64,000 nt of DNA from Agrypnia vestita (lineage: Eukaryota; Arthropoda; Insecta; Trichoptera; Phryganeidae): assembly GCA_016648135.1 (NCBI GenBank), contig JADDOH010023626.1:1-64000 (forward strand), written 5' to 3'. The position numbers and the translations under genes are program-made. The notes under the pieces are model-generated. The model did no database searches. It was not told the DNA's origin and saw nothing but the letters and a program-made list of their open reading frames with translations. Of the stretch, positions 31,401 through 46,400 are shown piece after piece. The number at the start of each line of letters is the position of its first letter. Positions within the stretch are counted from its first letter, which is position 1.

Positions 31401-34400
31401 TACTGAATTCTAGATTTTAAATATCTACCCCTTCTAAAATCATGTTTCCTGTAAATTTATAGACTGCGCTTTCTATAAAATCACGAACTCGGTACATTAT
31501 AAATTAGCAATCCTTGATGACGGCATGAATTTTTTTATATATTGCTGCCTTTGCTTTTATACCCCAAATATAATGAACAGCAAATTAATTACATAATACA
31601 GTAGAACCTCATTATTTCGAAATTCGAGGGACCCATAAAAACAATTCGCATTTTGTGGAACTCCGTTAAATCGAAATCCAACATACAAAAAAAAATAGCA
31701 ATGTGATCGTGAAATTTGCTAAAAATGGTAAAACTCGTGAAAAAAGCCTTTAATTTGTAACAAACCTCTGTATTTTCGTTTCGTTTCGAAATCGTTTTGA
31801 AAACGCAATATTTATTGTTCTTATTTGCGAAAAAAATTGCAATTTTTTTTCTATATTGTAAAATGTATGTATGTAACTAAAATATATTGATTTATGGCGT
31901 AAAGAGTTAAAGATAATTTCGAATTAACGGGGTTTGACTGTGTATTATTATTTTCACATTTTTTGAGTTGATGTCAATATTTTATTTTTTGTGAAACTTT
32001 CCAAATTTGAAAATATATATATGTTTATATGGAAGTTTTTGCATTTCAGTTAGAATCATCAAATGCACAATTGAAGAAGGAATTAGAGATCTTAAAGATG
32101 GAAAAGACAACACTTGTAAATTCTACTGAAACCAAAACTTCAGAGACAAACTCGGCAGAAAATAGCTTTGTCATAACAGCTGCTAGTAAATTGACTAATT
32201 CAGATTTAGAAAATACTATTGATGTTTTAACATCTCAAATAGAGCTGATAGAAAGACAACGCAGACAAGTCATAAAAGAAAATGAAAAATTAATAACCGA
32301 TAAAGAATTGTTCGAAAATGAGCTGACCCTTTTGAAAGCACAAAACCTTGATTTGATATCGAAAGTGAAAAATATGCAAGAGGTATTTGTTATTTTACTT
32401 ACACTTTTAGTACATTTCGCATTTTACGAACTGCAAACCGCAATTTTTTTTTTTTTTTTCTTAGGAAATGAACAACACCAAGGAAAATGATAGTATTCGC
32501 AGCCTCGAAGCCAAAATTTCTAATCTTCATATTGAGTTGAAAAATTCACATGTTAAGTTACTGCAGTCGGAGAACACCAGGGTATTTATTACAATTAATT
32601 AAATAAACTTAATCAACACAAACCGATTACTCTCAAACTCAATTGTTTTCTAAGAAACAGTGAATAAAATTCATTTTTAGTGATCCTGTGAGTCTTTATT
32701 CTTCGGCAATAAAGAATATCAAAAGTTTTGGCATATTTTATGCGAAAGTTAAAAAAATTCATTTTTTGTTTAAAGTAAATGTATTTTTCAAAATTTGGAA
32801 TTTCGTACCTTGTAACCTTCTCTCAATGGTTTAACAATTTATTGATTTCATTTTCATGAAAGTCAAGTCAGTTTCACTATAAAGTAATTCATTATATTTT
32901 TCTTCAATAGCTCGAGTTTACTCAACACAGGCTGGAGTCCCAAGAAAATATTAAACAGCTGACGTCAAGCATTGCTGAATTAAAGGAAAGATTAAGAGAA
33001 GCTCACACAATTGTAAGTTATTTGAATTTGTTTTTCATTGTACCAATTAAGACTTCAGAATCACTAATACAAAACTAGGTATCGTAATTCGTGTACGAAT
33101 TACGATACCTAGTTTTTGCAAATTTCACATTTTTATATCAATGTGTAAATTGCAATAAATCAATTACTGTGGGGTGATTCCTGCTCATAATTGTTTTCAA
33201 ATTAAGAAATGGCGCAATTCTATTAATTTTTAAATATTTCAAATTTTTGATTTGTTAATATTCCTTTGCAGACATTTCAACCAATACGTTACTCATTGAG
33301 CTTGGAGGCGCAGTGCGACAGCTCTGAATTCTCCAATTTCGTAGAGAATGTTAAACTATACGACAAGACATTGAAAAACTTATCTGGTTATTTGAATCAA
33401 CATGCTCAAGAGTAAGTAATTTTTCTATATTAAGGTACTAATACACGAGGCACGTGATCATGCGCAGTGCTGACCTTCTTGAGTCATCGCCATTTAGTGG
33501 CATGTGTGTACGCACATTGTTAGTAACGAGCATCAACAACCGAAAATCAACCGCCAGTTATTTATGAGCATGCTAATGTCATTCACCATTTGAAGGGGTA
33601 TCTTATGAGCATGTGTGAACAGGCTTGCTTATGGGCATGCTAATGTCATTTGCGGCTAGTATTGATTAAATTAAAGATTTGTACAAGTCATATAATATTT
33701 CTTAATTAAAAAAAACAATTTAATTTGAAACTTATGTATCATCAGGTAATCCTTAATCCTATAACTCCTAAATGATTATTGTGAAAAAATTTATTGAGTG
33801 ATCTTCTGATAGTGTTGTATTTTTAATTTTATATTTATTTATTATTTATTTTTAATGAAAGGAAAATGTATAACTATTCAGTTTAAAAACATCAGCATTT
33901 CGCTAAGAAGAGGGGGCTCAATTAAGAATATGGGGGGCATGTTTTAATAACAGTCTAACATTTTACAGAAGATAAACCAGAAATATTGAAAAAAATGCAA
34001 ATTTTAAATTCGCTTATCTCCACAACTGTTGATATTAGGATATTGATTTTACAATTTGAGGATACAAAATTTTCAAATCATAATATATGCAGGAATCTAG
34101 CTGTAAAGTATTGTGGATTAGCTCTTTTACACATATTAGCTTACCAAGCTGCATAGACCGGGTATTCGGAGATGTGCGCTGTAGCACCTACCAAGAAATG
34201 AAGAGGCTGGCAGGTGACAGAGAGGAGTGGAGAGATCGAGTTCTTGATGCAGACCAATCCTTGAATTGTGACCCAAAAAATCTGACATACAATTCCAGAT
34301 TTTTATCAGTTCATATATTGTTTTTTTTTCAGATTTTGCACTCTGTTTGACTCTGTAACTTGTTTAATAATGGAAATACAAACTAACAGTATTGACAATA

Positions 34401-37400
34401 ACTCTCAAATAAAAACAAAATTATCTGCCATTAAAGACAATCTGGATAAACATCACGGCGTGATTTCTAACTATAAGTAAGATTTTTATATATTTTTTTT
34501 AAACACTTTGTCCGTATCTTCTGCCATGAATAATCTGTTTTTTATGTTAGTATTACTTTAGTGCATATTTGATTTATTTTTACTCCCTTTCTTTTAACTC
34601 GTAGCGTCTGCGGTTTGTTGTCTGCCGGAAAAACTGCTGTCTAGCTGAAACTTTGCAGGCAGACTCGTGGCGATGATAAAAATGATCTAACAAATTTTCA
34701 TTTAAAAAAATTTAATAATCATAGTATAATTTTGGTTTTTTCAAATTGGAATACAAATGTATAATGACCCCGACTCATGCAGTAGGCACGAAACCTGATT
34801 CAATGATAAACAGAATATAATAAAAACTTTTATGTTTTTTATGGGTTAGTTTTTTAAATCTTCCACTGCTATGTTTTGTTTGCTCAAATTTTGAATTATT
34901 GGGGTTTTAATGGATATTTTATTTGTATATTTGGAAAAAAGGTATTTATCAAACGCTAATATGTATTTCCAATTAAAAAATAATAATTGTCAAAATCACA
35001 ATTGAAAAAACATGTTATGTAAAATCGATCAAAATGTTTTATGATATTGCAAAAGGCATTAAGGCTGTTTCCATACATGAAGGTATTGTGTTATAGTGAC
35101 AGTGAAACCATCATTCTAACCTGTTACACACGGTACAGTTATTTGAAATTTGTATGCGATTGTATCAATGATTGATAACTGAAATATAACTGTTCTGTCG
35201 AATTGCGAAAAATCAGCCACCAATTATTGATACAAATCTCAAATAACGGTTAGGGTGTCACTGGTTAAAATACCATTGTAGTAATCACCATTGCGTTATA
35301 TCTTTGGTGAACTTAATAACTGTTTAATGTTTATTTCATAGCCATCTAGTGAAGTCAGCATTGGCCGCATTGGAAAAAATGTTTTTGGATTACCAGCAGG
35401 TCCTGAAAATATTGAAAAATGAAGAAGACCAAAGTGCTGAGCATAGTCAGGTATTGTTCTGTTACTTATTTTCATTCAAAATATTTGAAATGTTATTAAT
35501 TATAAAATTTCATTAGAAACATTTTCTCATCAAATTATGAAATAATTCATGTTAGTTTACAGTATCGCGGATAATTGTATAATTTAATACAATAATATTT
35601 ATTTTAGCTAAAAAAACACGCCGATGCACTCACTGCCAGATTGTTGCACCAAGATGAACAAGTGGAAGCCTTTCAAAAAGAGATAACAGCTCTGAAGAAT
35701 ATCGTAATAACTCTTCAAAAAGAATCAGAAGAACGAGATCTCCTCAGGGCCCAGTTGGATATATACAAGTAAATATATTTTTTATAACAAAATAATTCTT
35801 TGGTCACGGGAAAAAATTGATTTTATATTTTTCTGTGTATAGTTTTAAAATAGGAGAATGTGTAAACTAAGGTTAATTATCCTCCTCGGACTCGAAGGTT
35901 AATCATAATCATCAATATCAATTCATCTTTAACAACAACATTTTTACAGTTCTTAAAATATTTCAAATCTGGGATTCAACATGCCGCTAGTAATACAGAG
36001 AAACTCTCTTAATATGTTTTTCATGGGACCAGCAAATAAAAACTTATTAGGCATGAAAACATATTAACAGTGATTTCAGTATTTTCATATATAATTTACA
36101 CTTTCTAATTTTGTGTTTTAATTGAATTTTCGTTTATATAATACGACATTTTATTTTTAAAAAATAAGTAGGTAAATATATGCATTTGTAAAATATTACC
36201 TATGTGGCGGTATGTTGAATGTACACTTAAATTATGTAGAAATCATCAAAAAGGATAAATTTTTAAAATGAAGTCAAATAGGATACTATATACAAATGGT
36301 TATTTTTTACAAATGTGCAATCTTTACCAATCCAGGGAAAGTAGATACAGGTAGCTTTTTGTATTTTTTTCGTATTCATGAGGTTTTTGTTTTATAGTAA
36401 AAAATTTTGACAGTGCTAATTTTTTTTATAGTTTTGGTGGTTTTTATTGTTTTCTAACCCTCAGGTACTATGAATTTACATAGGTAATATTTTACAAATG
36501 TACATATTTACCTACTTCATTTTTTAAAATAAAATGTCCTTAAATTGTCATATTATATAAACGAAAATTTAATTAAAACACAAAATTAGAAACTGTAAAT
36601 AATTTATCAAAATATTGAAATCACTGTTAATATGTTTTCACGCCTAGTAAGTTTTTATTTGCTGGTCCCTTGAAAAACATATTAAGAGAGTTTCACTGTT
36701 TTAACTGTTTTTTACACATTTCGCATCAGATTGAAATTTTGTCAACAAAATGTGCGTAATAATTTTCTTTTCTTGTATATCATGTGTAAAAAAACTGAGA
36801 TGAGTCCTGAAATTTTTATGTACCCATGGCATTACCACAATATCAAAATAACTGTTTTTTAATAAGAAACACCTGTGAGCATACGTACACATAACTGCGC
36901 CACATAATGGTTCATGTTTATACATATGTATATTTGCGTATGAGAGAGACAAGTGTAATCAATCAATTGTGTAGTCTAGTTTTAAGGAGTTAGAGTGAGC
37001 AATCTTTAGGCAGCACTTCTTCAGGATTCTTGGAAATTTTGCAAAATTTAATATTTCAGAAAAGCTAACAGTAAAATTATTTTCTTCTGAATCCATGCCT
37101 CCTACCAATAAGGATTTTTATAAATTAATCACTCAAATGTTACAGGACCGACTTCGAAGCTGAACGTGATTCTAGGACACAAATAGCTTCAGAAAAGGAT
37201 GAAATATTGTCAAACTTAAAGGCATTGCATAGAAGGAACCAAGAATTAACAGATGAAGTATGTTCAAAATGATTATTTTTCTCTTAATTTTTTTTAAATG
37301 CCGTGAACAAGTCAGACATCTTTTGACTTTAGTAAGCAAAATAATAACACTTCAGGTCATCACGACCTAGCAAAGATACAGTCGAACACAACTCAAACAC

Positions 37401-40400
37401 AACTCAAACACTAAAGCCAGCGAAATCTTTAAGGGGTTACGTGTAGTCATAGGCGCAAAAAAATAGACATTTTCAAAAAATTTTTTGAACGTTTGTTTAA
37501 TGTTTTGATTCAATTCATAATACCAACGTTTTACACTATATTTTAAGTAACTATACCGAAAATTTCAAGTAAAATTATTAATACTGGACCACGATAGAAT
37601 CTCGTTTCTTGACCCCTGTTTTGCAAGTAGTGCCTCGCGGTGTCCATCAGTGCTTCTTAGTGATTTATCTAAATTTAATGAAACAAAAAGAAATTAGTAG
37701 TTCAATAGTTAATCTTGTGCTTAATCGAAGCTTTTTTTTTTTTTTTCAAATTTAGCAAAATGGCGGTCTTTGAAAGCTTAATTATGAATTTTGAGGGAAA
37801 AAATCACTCATTTATTATTTATAAAAAAAAAATCCTTCGATTAAGCACAAGTTTTTAATGCCTAAAATATGATGTTTAAATTTCATTTAAATCTGTCGAG
37901 TAGTTTTTAAAATATCGTGGACACCGTTTTTGAAAACGCTATTTTGAGAAAAACGCGTTTAAAGTTTTATGCATAAATAATTAATACGAATACAATTTAA
38001 AAAATTACTTACATAGAGTCGTCTATTTCTGGTACATATAATACATCTTCTGCCGATACGTAAGCCTCCAAGATGTCGATTTTTTTTTATCTACGTCTCA
38101 TTTTGCCTTCTCGAGTGACCTGATTTGCACGTTGATCAGCAATCTTTATGCGCTCTATATCGAGTTTTTCAGCGTACCGGTGTGCATTAGGTCCATAACG
38201 TAATCCTATGCATTGGCAATCATTAATATTCCTTGCATACCTTCTCACGTCTCATTATAAATTTTTGAAAATGATTATAATACACGCACAACTACCTATC
38301 GACTGCTGGGTTTCACCGCCACTGAAATACTATCAATATATCGAATTTCAGTTAGCCTAATGGGACTTATGTCTAAAAGTAGAAGTATAAAATAAATTTC
38401 GTACATTATTCTTAGAATTAATCAGGTAAAAACCGCGTTCGGCAGCAGTCGCGCCGTTTGTCAGCCCGGCCGGCTCTAGTAGCGTCCGTGTATCAGTACG
38501 GGCGGCAGTGGAGGGCCCTACAGTTATCGTTTGATATCTTTAAAACTAATAACCAGATCGAGTTGATATTTTCACACAATATTTTTGAAACATTTTGCTT
38601 TAAGAAAATACCAAAAAAAAAAATTCGATTTTTTAAAAATCCTGACTACACGTAACCCCTTTATTTCATCAAGTAATTCGTCTGACAACGGTTTTCAACT
38701 AGAGTATTCAAATTCATAATTTTAGCATTCTCCTTAATATTTATTGTTTGAAGATCTCTGTTATTTTGTGACAGATTTTATATAAAAATTTTCATCCATA
38801 AAAGGGTGTGTTGTGTTTCGGTAAAAATTTTAAGAGAATTGGATTAGAAAAAAAGTAAAGCAAAGTAGCAATATGAATTGGACCATATGTTGGATTACTT
38901 ACATTTTCAAAAATCTATCACTTCCAAGGTCCGGAGGTTGTAATTTTTTGTAACTGTCAATTGAAAGTAAAGGTGTAATCTTCTGAAGGTAAAATAATAT
39001 GTTTTTATTTTGATGGGAAATTCATGGTGTGTTGATAAATACACTTTTGATAGTGATTGAGAAGTTTTTTAATCAAGCCACAATTAGTATTCTATTATTA
39101 CTCACTTGATTAATTTGTGAAATAAATTTGATTTTATTATCAAACAGCGTATTGAGTTCTTTAATTTACTACACATTTTAAGATTAAAGTTATTGGTACT
39201 GTAATATAACTAGATATTTAATTCATCAAATATGATACTTAAACATAGTTTATTATGGGTACAGTACAATTGTTTCAGAAATGTTGAAATTATTAGCAAC
39301 AGGATATCCGCCTCTTCGAATATAGTTGGTATAAATGAAAAATTGTTATACATATATTTAAAAATAATTTTTCCTTGTTACAAATGAAGGTGAACAGTTT
39401 TCGGTCTCGCTACCCACACAACTTTGGAAGTATGTCTTTTGTCGCGGGTAGCTCTCCAGGTACCTCCACCTCGGGCTCTCGGCCACCTGTAAACACACTG
39501 AATCACGAGGTACGTTGCAAGTTCTCACATTATTTACATACATGCACAATGCACATACATCATCATACAAAATCAAAACGTTCAGAAATCAGCGATAATG
39601 ACTCACTCGTTAATGTTAGTAAAATTTATAACATTTTTATTAAACTGTCCATAATCCTCAACTTGATCTTAAATACATCAGCGACTTTATCTTAAGACTC
39701 CTTCCTCCAAGCATCCCTTCTTTGCTCCAATTTCCAACATGTACATTCTCGAATCATTCAAAATTATTTTTTTCTCGGATTATGTACTAATATGGGGGTT
39801 CCCAAACTTTTTCGCTACACGAGGCTTTTTGGTGCATCAGGAATTATCCACAACATCACAATTGTAACTGTGTAAATATATATCAATCATTTTCCTTAGA
39901 ACTATTTTTCAAACTGTGTGATAATGCTCTTCAAAAACAGATTTTAAGTACGAATTTGATTAATTTGAAAGGAAAACGATTTGAAGTAACGATTTTAAGT
40001 AATCAACTTCTTCACAAATCGCCGTAATGATGAGAAATAATTTTTGCAATTTGAATGAGGTATAAGGCGCCCATGTAAGCTAATTTGGGAACCGCTACAC
40101 TAATACATAGAAACATATCTTCTAATTAATAGTTGTAATAATATATTTCTCTCAGATGTCAGAATGTGATAAGTTCATCACAATTTTAATAAACATGATA
40201 AATAAATTGTTTGATATTTGGATTATTTTTTTTATTTGATCATGTTTTTGGCTTAACTAATTCTTCTTTATACTGAAGCACTGCGTATTAAATGCACATA
40301 ATTCACAAAAATGTGTACACTGCTGCTATGTATTTGTGATGCATTTAACTTATATAATACCTTCATACCTAACAAATAATATTATGTGAATATTTCTGGA

Positions 40401-43400
40401 AGATTATATTATCAACATAGATTTTTAGGCATTTTTTAATATATAAATATTCATTTAGTTGATATAGCAATCCTTTAGATATGCAGTGATCTGGTGAAAC
40501 GGCTAGATAATAATTATAAACCAATCACCGAGAATTTTTTCTATTCTATTGTCAAGGTTTTCTCTTGAAAGAACTTCAGAAAGAAAAAAAAACTTCAGGC
40601 CTACAGATGGTATCATGCTCCTTTTCATATCAGTACTTCTTTCTCAGTCTTGGTCATAAACTGACTGGCGCTATTGTGAATTGGCACAGATCAAACAGTC
40701 ACAAACCAAGTGCTACCTCTTTATATTAAATAAATTGAGTATTGCTAATGGACCACCATAAATTAAATTAAACTTTTTTTTTTAAATTTAACCAGATATT
40801 TATAATCCCGCAAGTTTGAGACTTCAGATATTATTTAAGGCCTCGAGAGGTTATTGAGAAGTGAGAGAAAAACTTTTATAATTTTATCTATCTACAAAGT
40901 TAATGTAATAGGTAAGTAGTGTAAGTTAATGTAAAAGGTACAGAAATAGCATGATTGCTATTTTCAGAATACGGCCGATTATCTCCTTGTATTTCACATG
41001 TTAAAAAAAATTCTAAGCTCTATGCATCTTACACACATAAAAAATCTTACTGTTTGTGCAAATAATTATTGTATTATTTTTCTGTCATGTCAATCGCGAT
41101 GATTGTTCGACCTGCGGCCATCCGGAGTGACTCTCCCCTGAATAGATGGTTTGGAACGCGACAACAGGTTCACTTCGCATTCTAAATTTAAAACATCGAC
41201 AATGAAAATTTTTATGCATCGCATTCCTTTTGTTTTGAAAAAAAATTGAAAACCTCGCCAACACATTGTGATTTGTATATTTCCGCTAATTTTGAATCAA
41301 ACCTCTGTGTCTTGATCCGCTCGCGCCAGTAAGCGATGTATAATATAAATTGAATGGACAGTCGCATTACCTACAAGTGCAAGAAAATAGCGCCCCTATC
41401 GAATTCAGAAAATTAAAATAAATAATCGCACGGGAGGAACGCCGCTGTTTGTGCAAGAGATCCAGGATCCAGCCATCTGGTAAGTCAATAGATGTTATTC
41501 TTGAGTGGTTTTGGGTCTGACATTTATCCTGATTGACTTGTTTTTTAAACACGATTATTATTTGCACAGACGAATTATCTCCCTGGAGCTGGCCTATTTA
41601 CACGGCACAGTTCCAATAATCGCAACTTTATCATTCACTTGTCCTCCTAAGCCATTGTTGATTGTAAGAAAAGTTCAATGTTTTTGTGTAAATAAATATA
41701 AATTTGTATCTGTTATTGTACATTGTTATAGATAAACAAATGAAGTGTTTCTATTCTCTATCATGATTATTTATTAGTGTTGTAACATGATCAAATCTCA
41801 ATTGAATTTTTATACAAATATTTTATTGGATAAAGTGCAAAATACGAAGTCCATCGCTGATCTTTTCAATAGGAAGCATCCTCAGTATATTTATGCACTC
41901 CAATTTTAAAAAAAAATTGAATTTATCAAAAAGTAAGTTTTAAAAAAGTTTTTACACTTGAGTTTCAAAAATCTAACCAAACATTTTGAAATTTGAGTCA
42001 TTTTGTCTAAGCACAAAGCGCAAACCATAGGCAAGATAAGAGAGACATACAGGGTGTTTCGTAGCTAGTAGCAAAATTTTTAGGGAAGTCTTGCAATTTT
42101 GAATAGAAAATATTCTTTACACTTTGGGTGAAGAAATGTCAACAGTTACGGAAATAAGTGACATCAAATTTTGTGTTTTTTCTTTGATATCTTTGACTAA
42201 TTTTCAGTAAAACATTGGACTACCACTACAGTAACTCATATGGAATACTAAAAATTTATTCGCTGTAATACAAGTCAAATAAAAATTTTAAAACCTTGCA
42301 GAAAATTGAAAAAAAAAATTTTTTGTAAGGTTTTTGGCATTTTTTTACTTGTATAAACCTGAATGAGTCTTTTATATCCCGTATCAGTTATACTGTAGTG
42401 ATACTCCAATATTTCACAGAAAATAAGTCAGAAATATTGAAAAAATGCAAACTTTGATGTCGCTTATCTTTAAAATTTCACCCAAATAAATAAATATTTT
42501 CAATTCAAAATTGCACGAAGAAGATTTGATCTGAATCTGAGCTAAATCTGAATCTGAACTGATTGGTTCCTTCAAATTCTTCTTTTCTTCTTCAATCATT
42601 CAAATTAAACCGGTTCTGTGAGCCGGCTCAATTTGATCTGAATCTGAGCTGATCTGAATCTGAGCTAAATCTGAATCTGAGCTGGATCTGAATTTGAGCT
42701 AGATTTGAATTTGAGCTAAATCTGAATCTGAGCTGATTGGTTCTGTGAGCGGAATGAGTCATTTCCAATTATACTTTTCAATCCACGCTTATTGGATTTG
42801 TTCTTAGCCTGATGATTGTTATAAATTTAATTTTTATTCTCTTTGAAGTGCATTGGTTTTTAATATAGAGAAATTAAATTGAGTACAAGAAAAATTCAAC
42901 AGTTGGATAGTTTCATTTTTTTAATACTTATAAATTATATTGACACGGTCAAATACTTAACAGAAAAAAGAAACAGAATGACTTTGTCAATATGTACTAT
43001 CAGATGTTTTATTTCTTAACAACGATCTTTAAAATTGTGAAAATATTTAAAATTATTTTTGTAACTATAGTGAAAAAAGTGCTCCTGAAATAATTATCTA
43101 ATTCACAGAAAGCAATAAATTTTAAAATAATAATATTTATTATTTGAACAGAGACAGAACTGTTATTTTTTTTGGTTATCGCTTGTAATTTTGAAGACTC
43201 ATCATTTTCTATTATTCACTATTCGCTCGATCTTCTCTTCAGCATTTAATGTGAACTTTAACGGTGAAATTGACTCAATGACTATAATGCGAAGTATATT
43301 CTGGTGTGTATTAGTGTGTAACCTATGTATGTATTCACTGTCGCGCCACGGTTTCTTCGAATGTCTGTGCTTGATGCTCTTTCACTCAAGTTGATCGGAA

Positions 43401-46400
43401 GAGCTGAACAATAGCCGCTTTTCCGCTCAAATTGAGCTGATTGATCTGATTGAGCGTTGAGTGGATAGAGATCCGGCTCAACCGTTCAACAAAAAGATCC
43501 GGTTCACTGAGCCGGTTCGTTCGCGAACGGCGCACCCTAATGTGAAGTCTAAGAATTCACTATTTTACAATTTTTTTCTTTTGTATACGATTCGCACTTT
43601 ATCCTTAGATAAATTGTCAAAATGTATGGTTAAAAATTTATTTACCTTAAAGTGTAATAACTTTTTTAATACTCGCTTTTCAATCAATTCTATTGTTTTT
43701 TTAAATCATGGCACTGCACTATATATACTCAATATACTCGCTCTCGAGAAGATGGGCGTCGGACCATATGCTCTGCACTGACGTAATTTTACTTAGTGGA
43801 ATAGATAGAATTGTAAATTAATTTATTTTCAGGATTCGCACTGGGAATGGATCGATGATACAACACCAATAAACACATGGATACGGAATACGCATAAATA
43901 ATTCACATAATGGTTTTAATTTTAATGTAAAACTTTGCCACGAAAATGAAGTCAAGTCCAGGCTTAGAAAATATGTGTTGATTTATTTATTAAAGAAGTG
44001 GACTCAAACCCAACAAATATTGATTAATTTTTGACAGTTGTCTCTTGACTCATTCGTAACTTATTTTATAACATGGTTATGTGTAACCGTCTCTTTTGTC
44101 ATAGGATGAATTGAGAAGAATCAAACACCATTTTTTTCTTTATATGTTTTTTTTAATTTCTAAGACTTCTCACCCATTCTTATACCCGACATGGCAACAA
44201 AATTAAAATATGTATATCTATTTTATGTAAAATACGTATCGCAATTAAAGAACAACGTCACCCATTTACTAAAAAGCTACGGAAACAATTGCATCATCTA
44301 TCATACAATGATGCCATGTACAATAGTTTGTGTGATAGTTCGTACAATATTTTTTTTCACAGCTGTGAAAAATGCAGTTGAGGTATGCCAGTTGTCTTTA
44401 AATCAGCCAAGACAAACATCACTTATATTTTTTCTCATTATTCAATTACATATCGGTATGAACCAAAGTTCTTGCTGCATTCTGGCACACTGCTTTTGAT
44501 GAAATATTTTGATTAATTTAAGTCTTTTTAGCCACATTCAGGTGACATTTTTATGAAAATGGTGATATTTATTTCATTTTTTTTATTATATAGCTAATAT
44601 TAACCAATACTTTCTGTCATGATGCAGCTACATTTCTAAAAAAAATGAGTCATCAAGTTATCTTAATGTAGGAATATTTGAACAATTGCACATCAATAAT
44701 CTTTTGGTATAATAAAAACAGGGATTAAAAAGAATTTTGTTGCTGGCTTTATATTAAGATATGATATTGTTGAGTAGCAGAGATCTTGAACTATTGAACA
44801 AAATTAAAATTAGTATGAATATAAATGTGCATTACACATATTTTCGTTCAAGAAAGGGTATAAACACCAACACAACAAAACAATGTGCCTCGTATGCACG
44901 ACTTACATATACTGATTTGATTGTCTTTCTTAAATGGAAAGAGGTCTACCAACAGTATTATTGTTCATACTAATCATTTCATTTGCCCATTGATCAAATT
45001 AATCAGTACTTCATTATCAGTGGATATGGACTTTATACTAATAATGTCGCCTATGATTAATTAATGTATTAATCAATTAAAATGATAAAAAACAAAGTAT
45101 TTAGATGTCAGCAATTGAAATAGTGATATGCCGATAATAATTTGAATCTGACAATTTGACGCACATATTTATTTTTAATTAATTTTATCTGTTTCGTCAA
45201 TTAATTGCTTTGCAACTAGATTTTTCTGATTTCTATGTGATTTTTGTAATTTCTAAAACCTCTTTGTGTTTTCAGAATCTTGTGATTTACATATTATGTA
45301 AATGTTTTATTATAATTTTGCCAAAAGGTACAATTTCGATTATTTGGGGTCGCATTAAGATTTGCCGGATAGAAAATTACATTTATTTTTATTAACATCT
45401 CGATAGAACTGGCCAGTAACTAATATCTGGATGAAAAAACAGCCACTGAATATACTAAAGCACGTTAAAATTTAAAATCTTGTATCCTTAGCAATAAAAA
45501 TGCAGTACATCTCTCACATATGTTTGTGTGTTTACAAAAGCAAGTAAATTATCTGAAGCTCTGCTAAATAGTGCAAGCGAAAATTAACACAGCCAGTATT
45601 TTGATGTCTGCTTTTTTGCTGAAAGGAAAACAAAGAAAAATGGCTCACTTCTTTGCTGTTGTATTTTTTGTTCAAGATTTTTTCTTGGTCAGTTTTTTCC
45701 CAATTACACCAATAATCAAGAGTTTGTTGTAATTAAAACATTATTGAGATATATCTATAAAGTTCACCCATCTTATAAATTAAGGGATAAAAATAAATGT
45801 AATTTATGTCATAACAATTAGTGATGGTTAAAGCGTTATTTTAACCAGTTATTTTCAGTACAGTTATTTGGGATTTGTATCTGATTTTGTCGATAATTGA
45901 TAACTATTAAATAATTATTGCCTAGTACTGATGGTTGCCCGTCGAATTGCAAAAACTCAGTTGCCAATCATCGACGCAATCAGATACAAATCGCAAATAA
46001 TGGTTAGTGTGTCACCGGTTAAAATACCATCACTTATAACAATTGTGCAGCAGAACTCAACTTTTTTTGGTCTACTAATGTTTTTATACTCTAATGACGG
46101 ACTTCCCCAGATGAACATGATTTAATTTTGGTGATAGACCTCAGAAGGCGGAAGAGAAAGAAAAAAAAGGTGACATTGCAGAGTGACATAACAGCACTGA
46201 TGAGTCATACAGTTGTGAGAGTGTACTACAAATGCTATAAACCCAAGATAATTTTTTTTAATTTACATCAAATTATTTTTTACAATGTAATCAATCAACA
46301 ATAAACACAATGCAAAATAATCCGAGATATGTACTTGGACGATCCTTGTATGTAGACAATGCGTATGTAGAAGTATTTCAGTGTCTCTAGTATTCAATTG

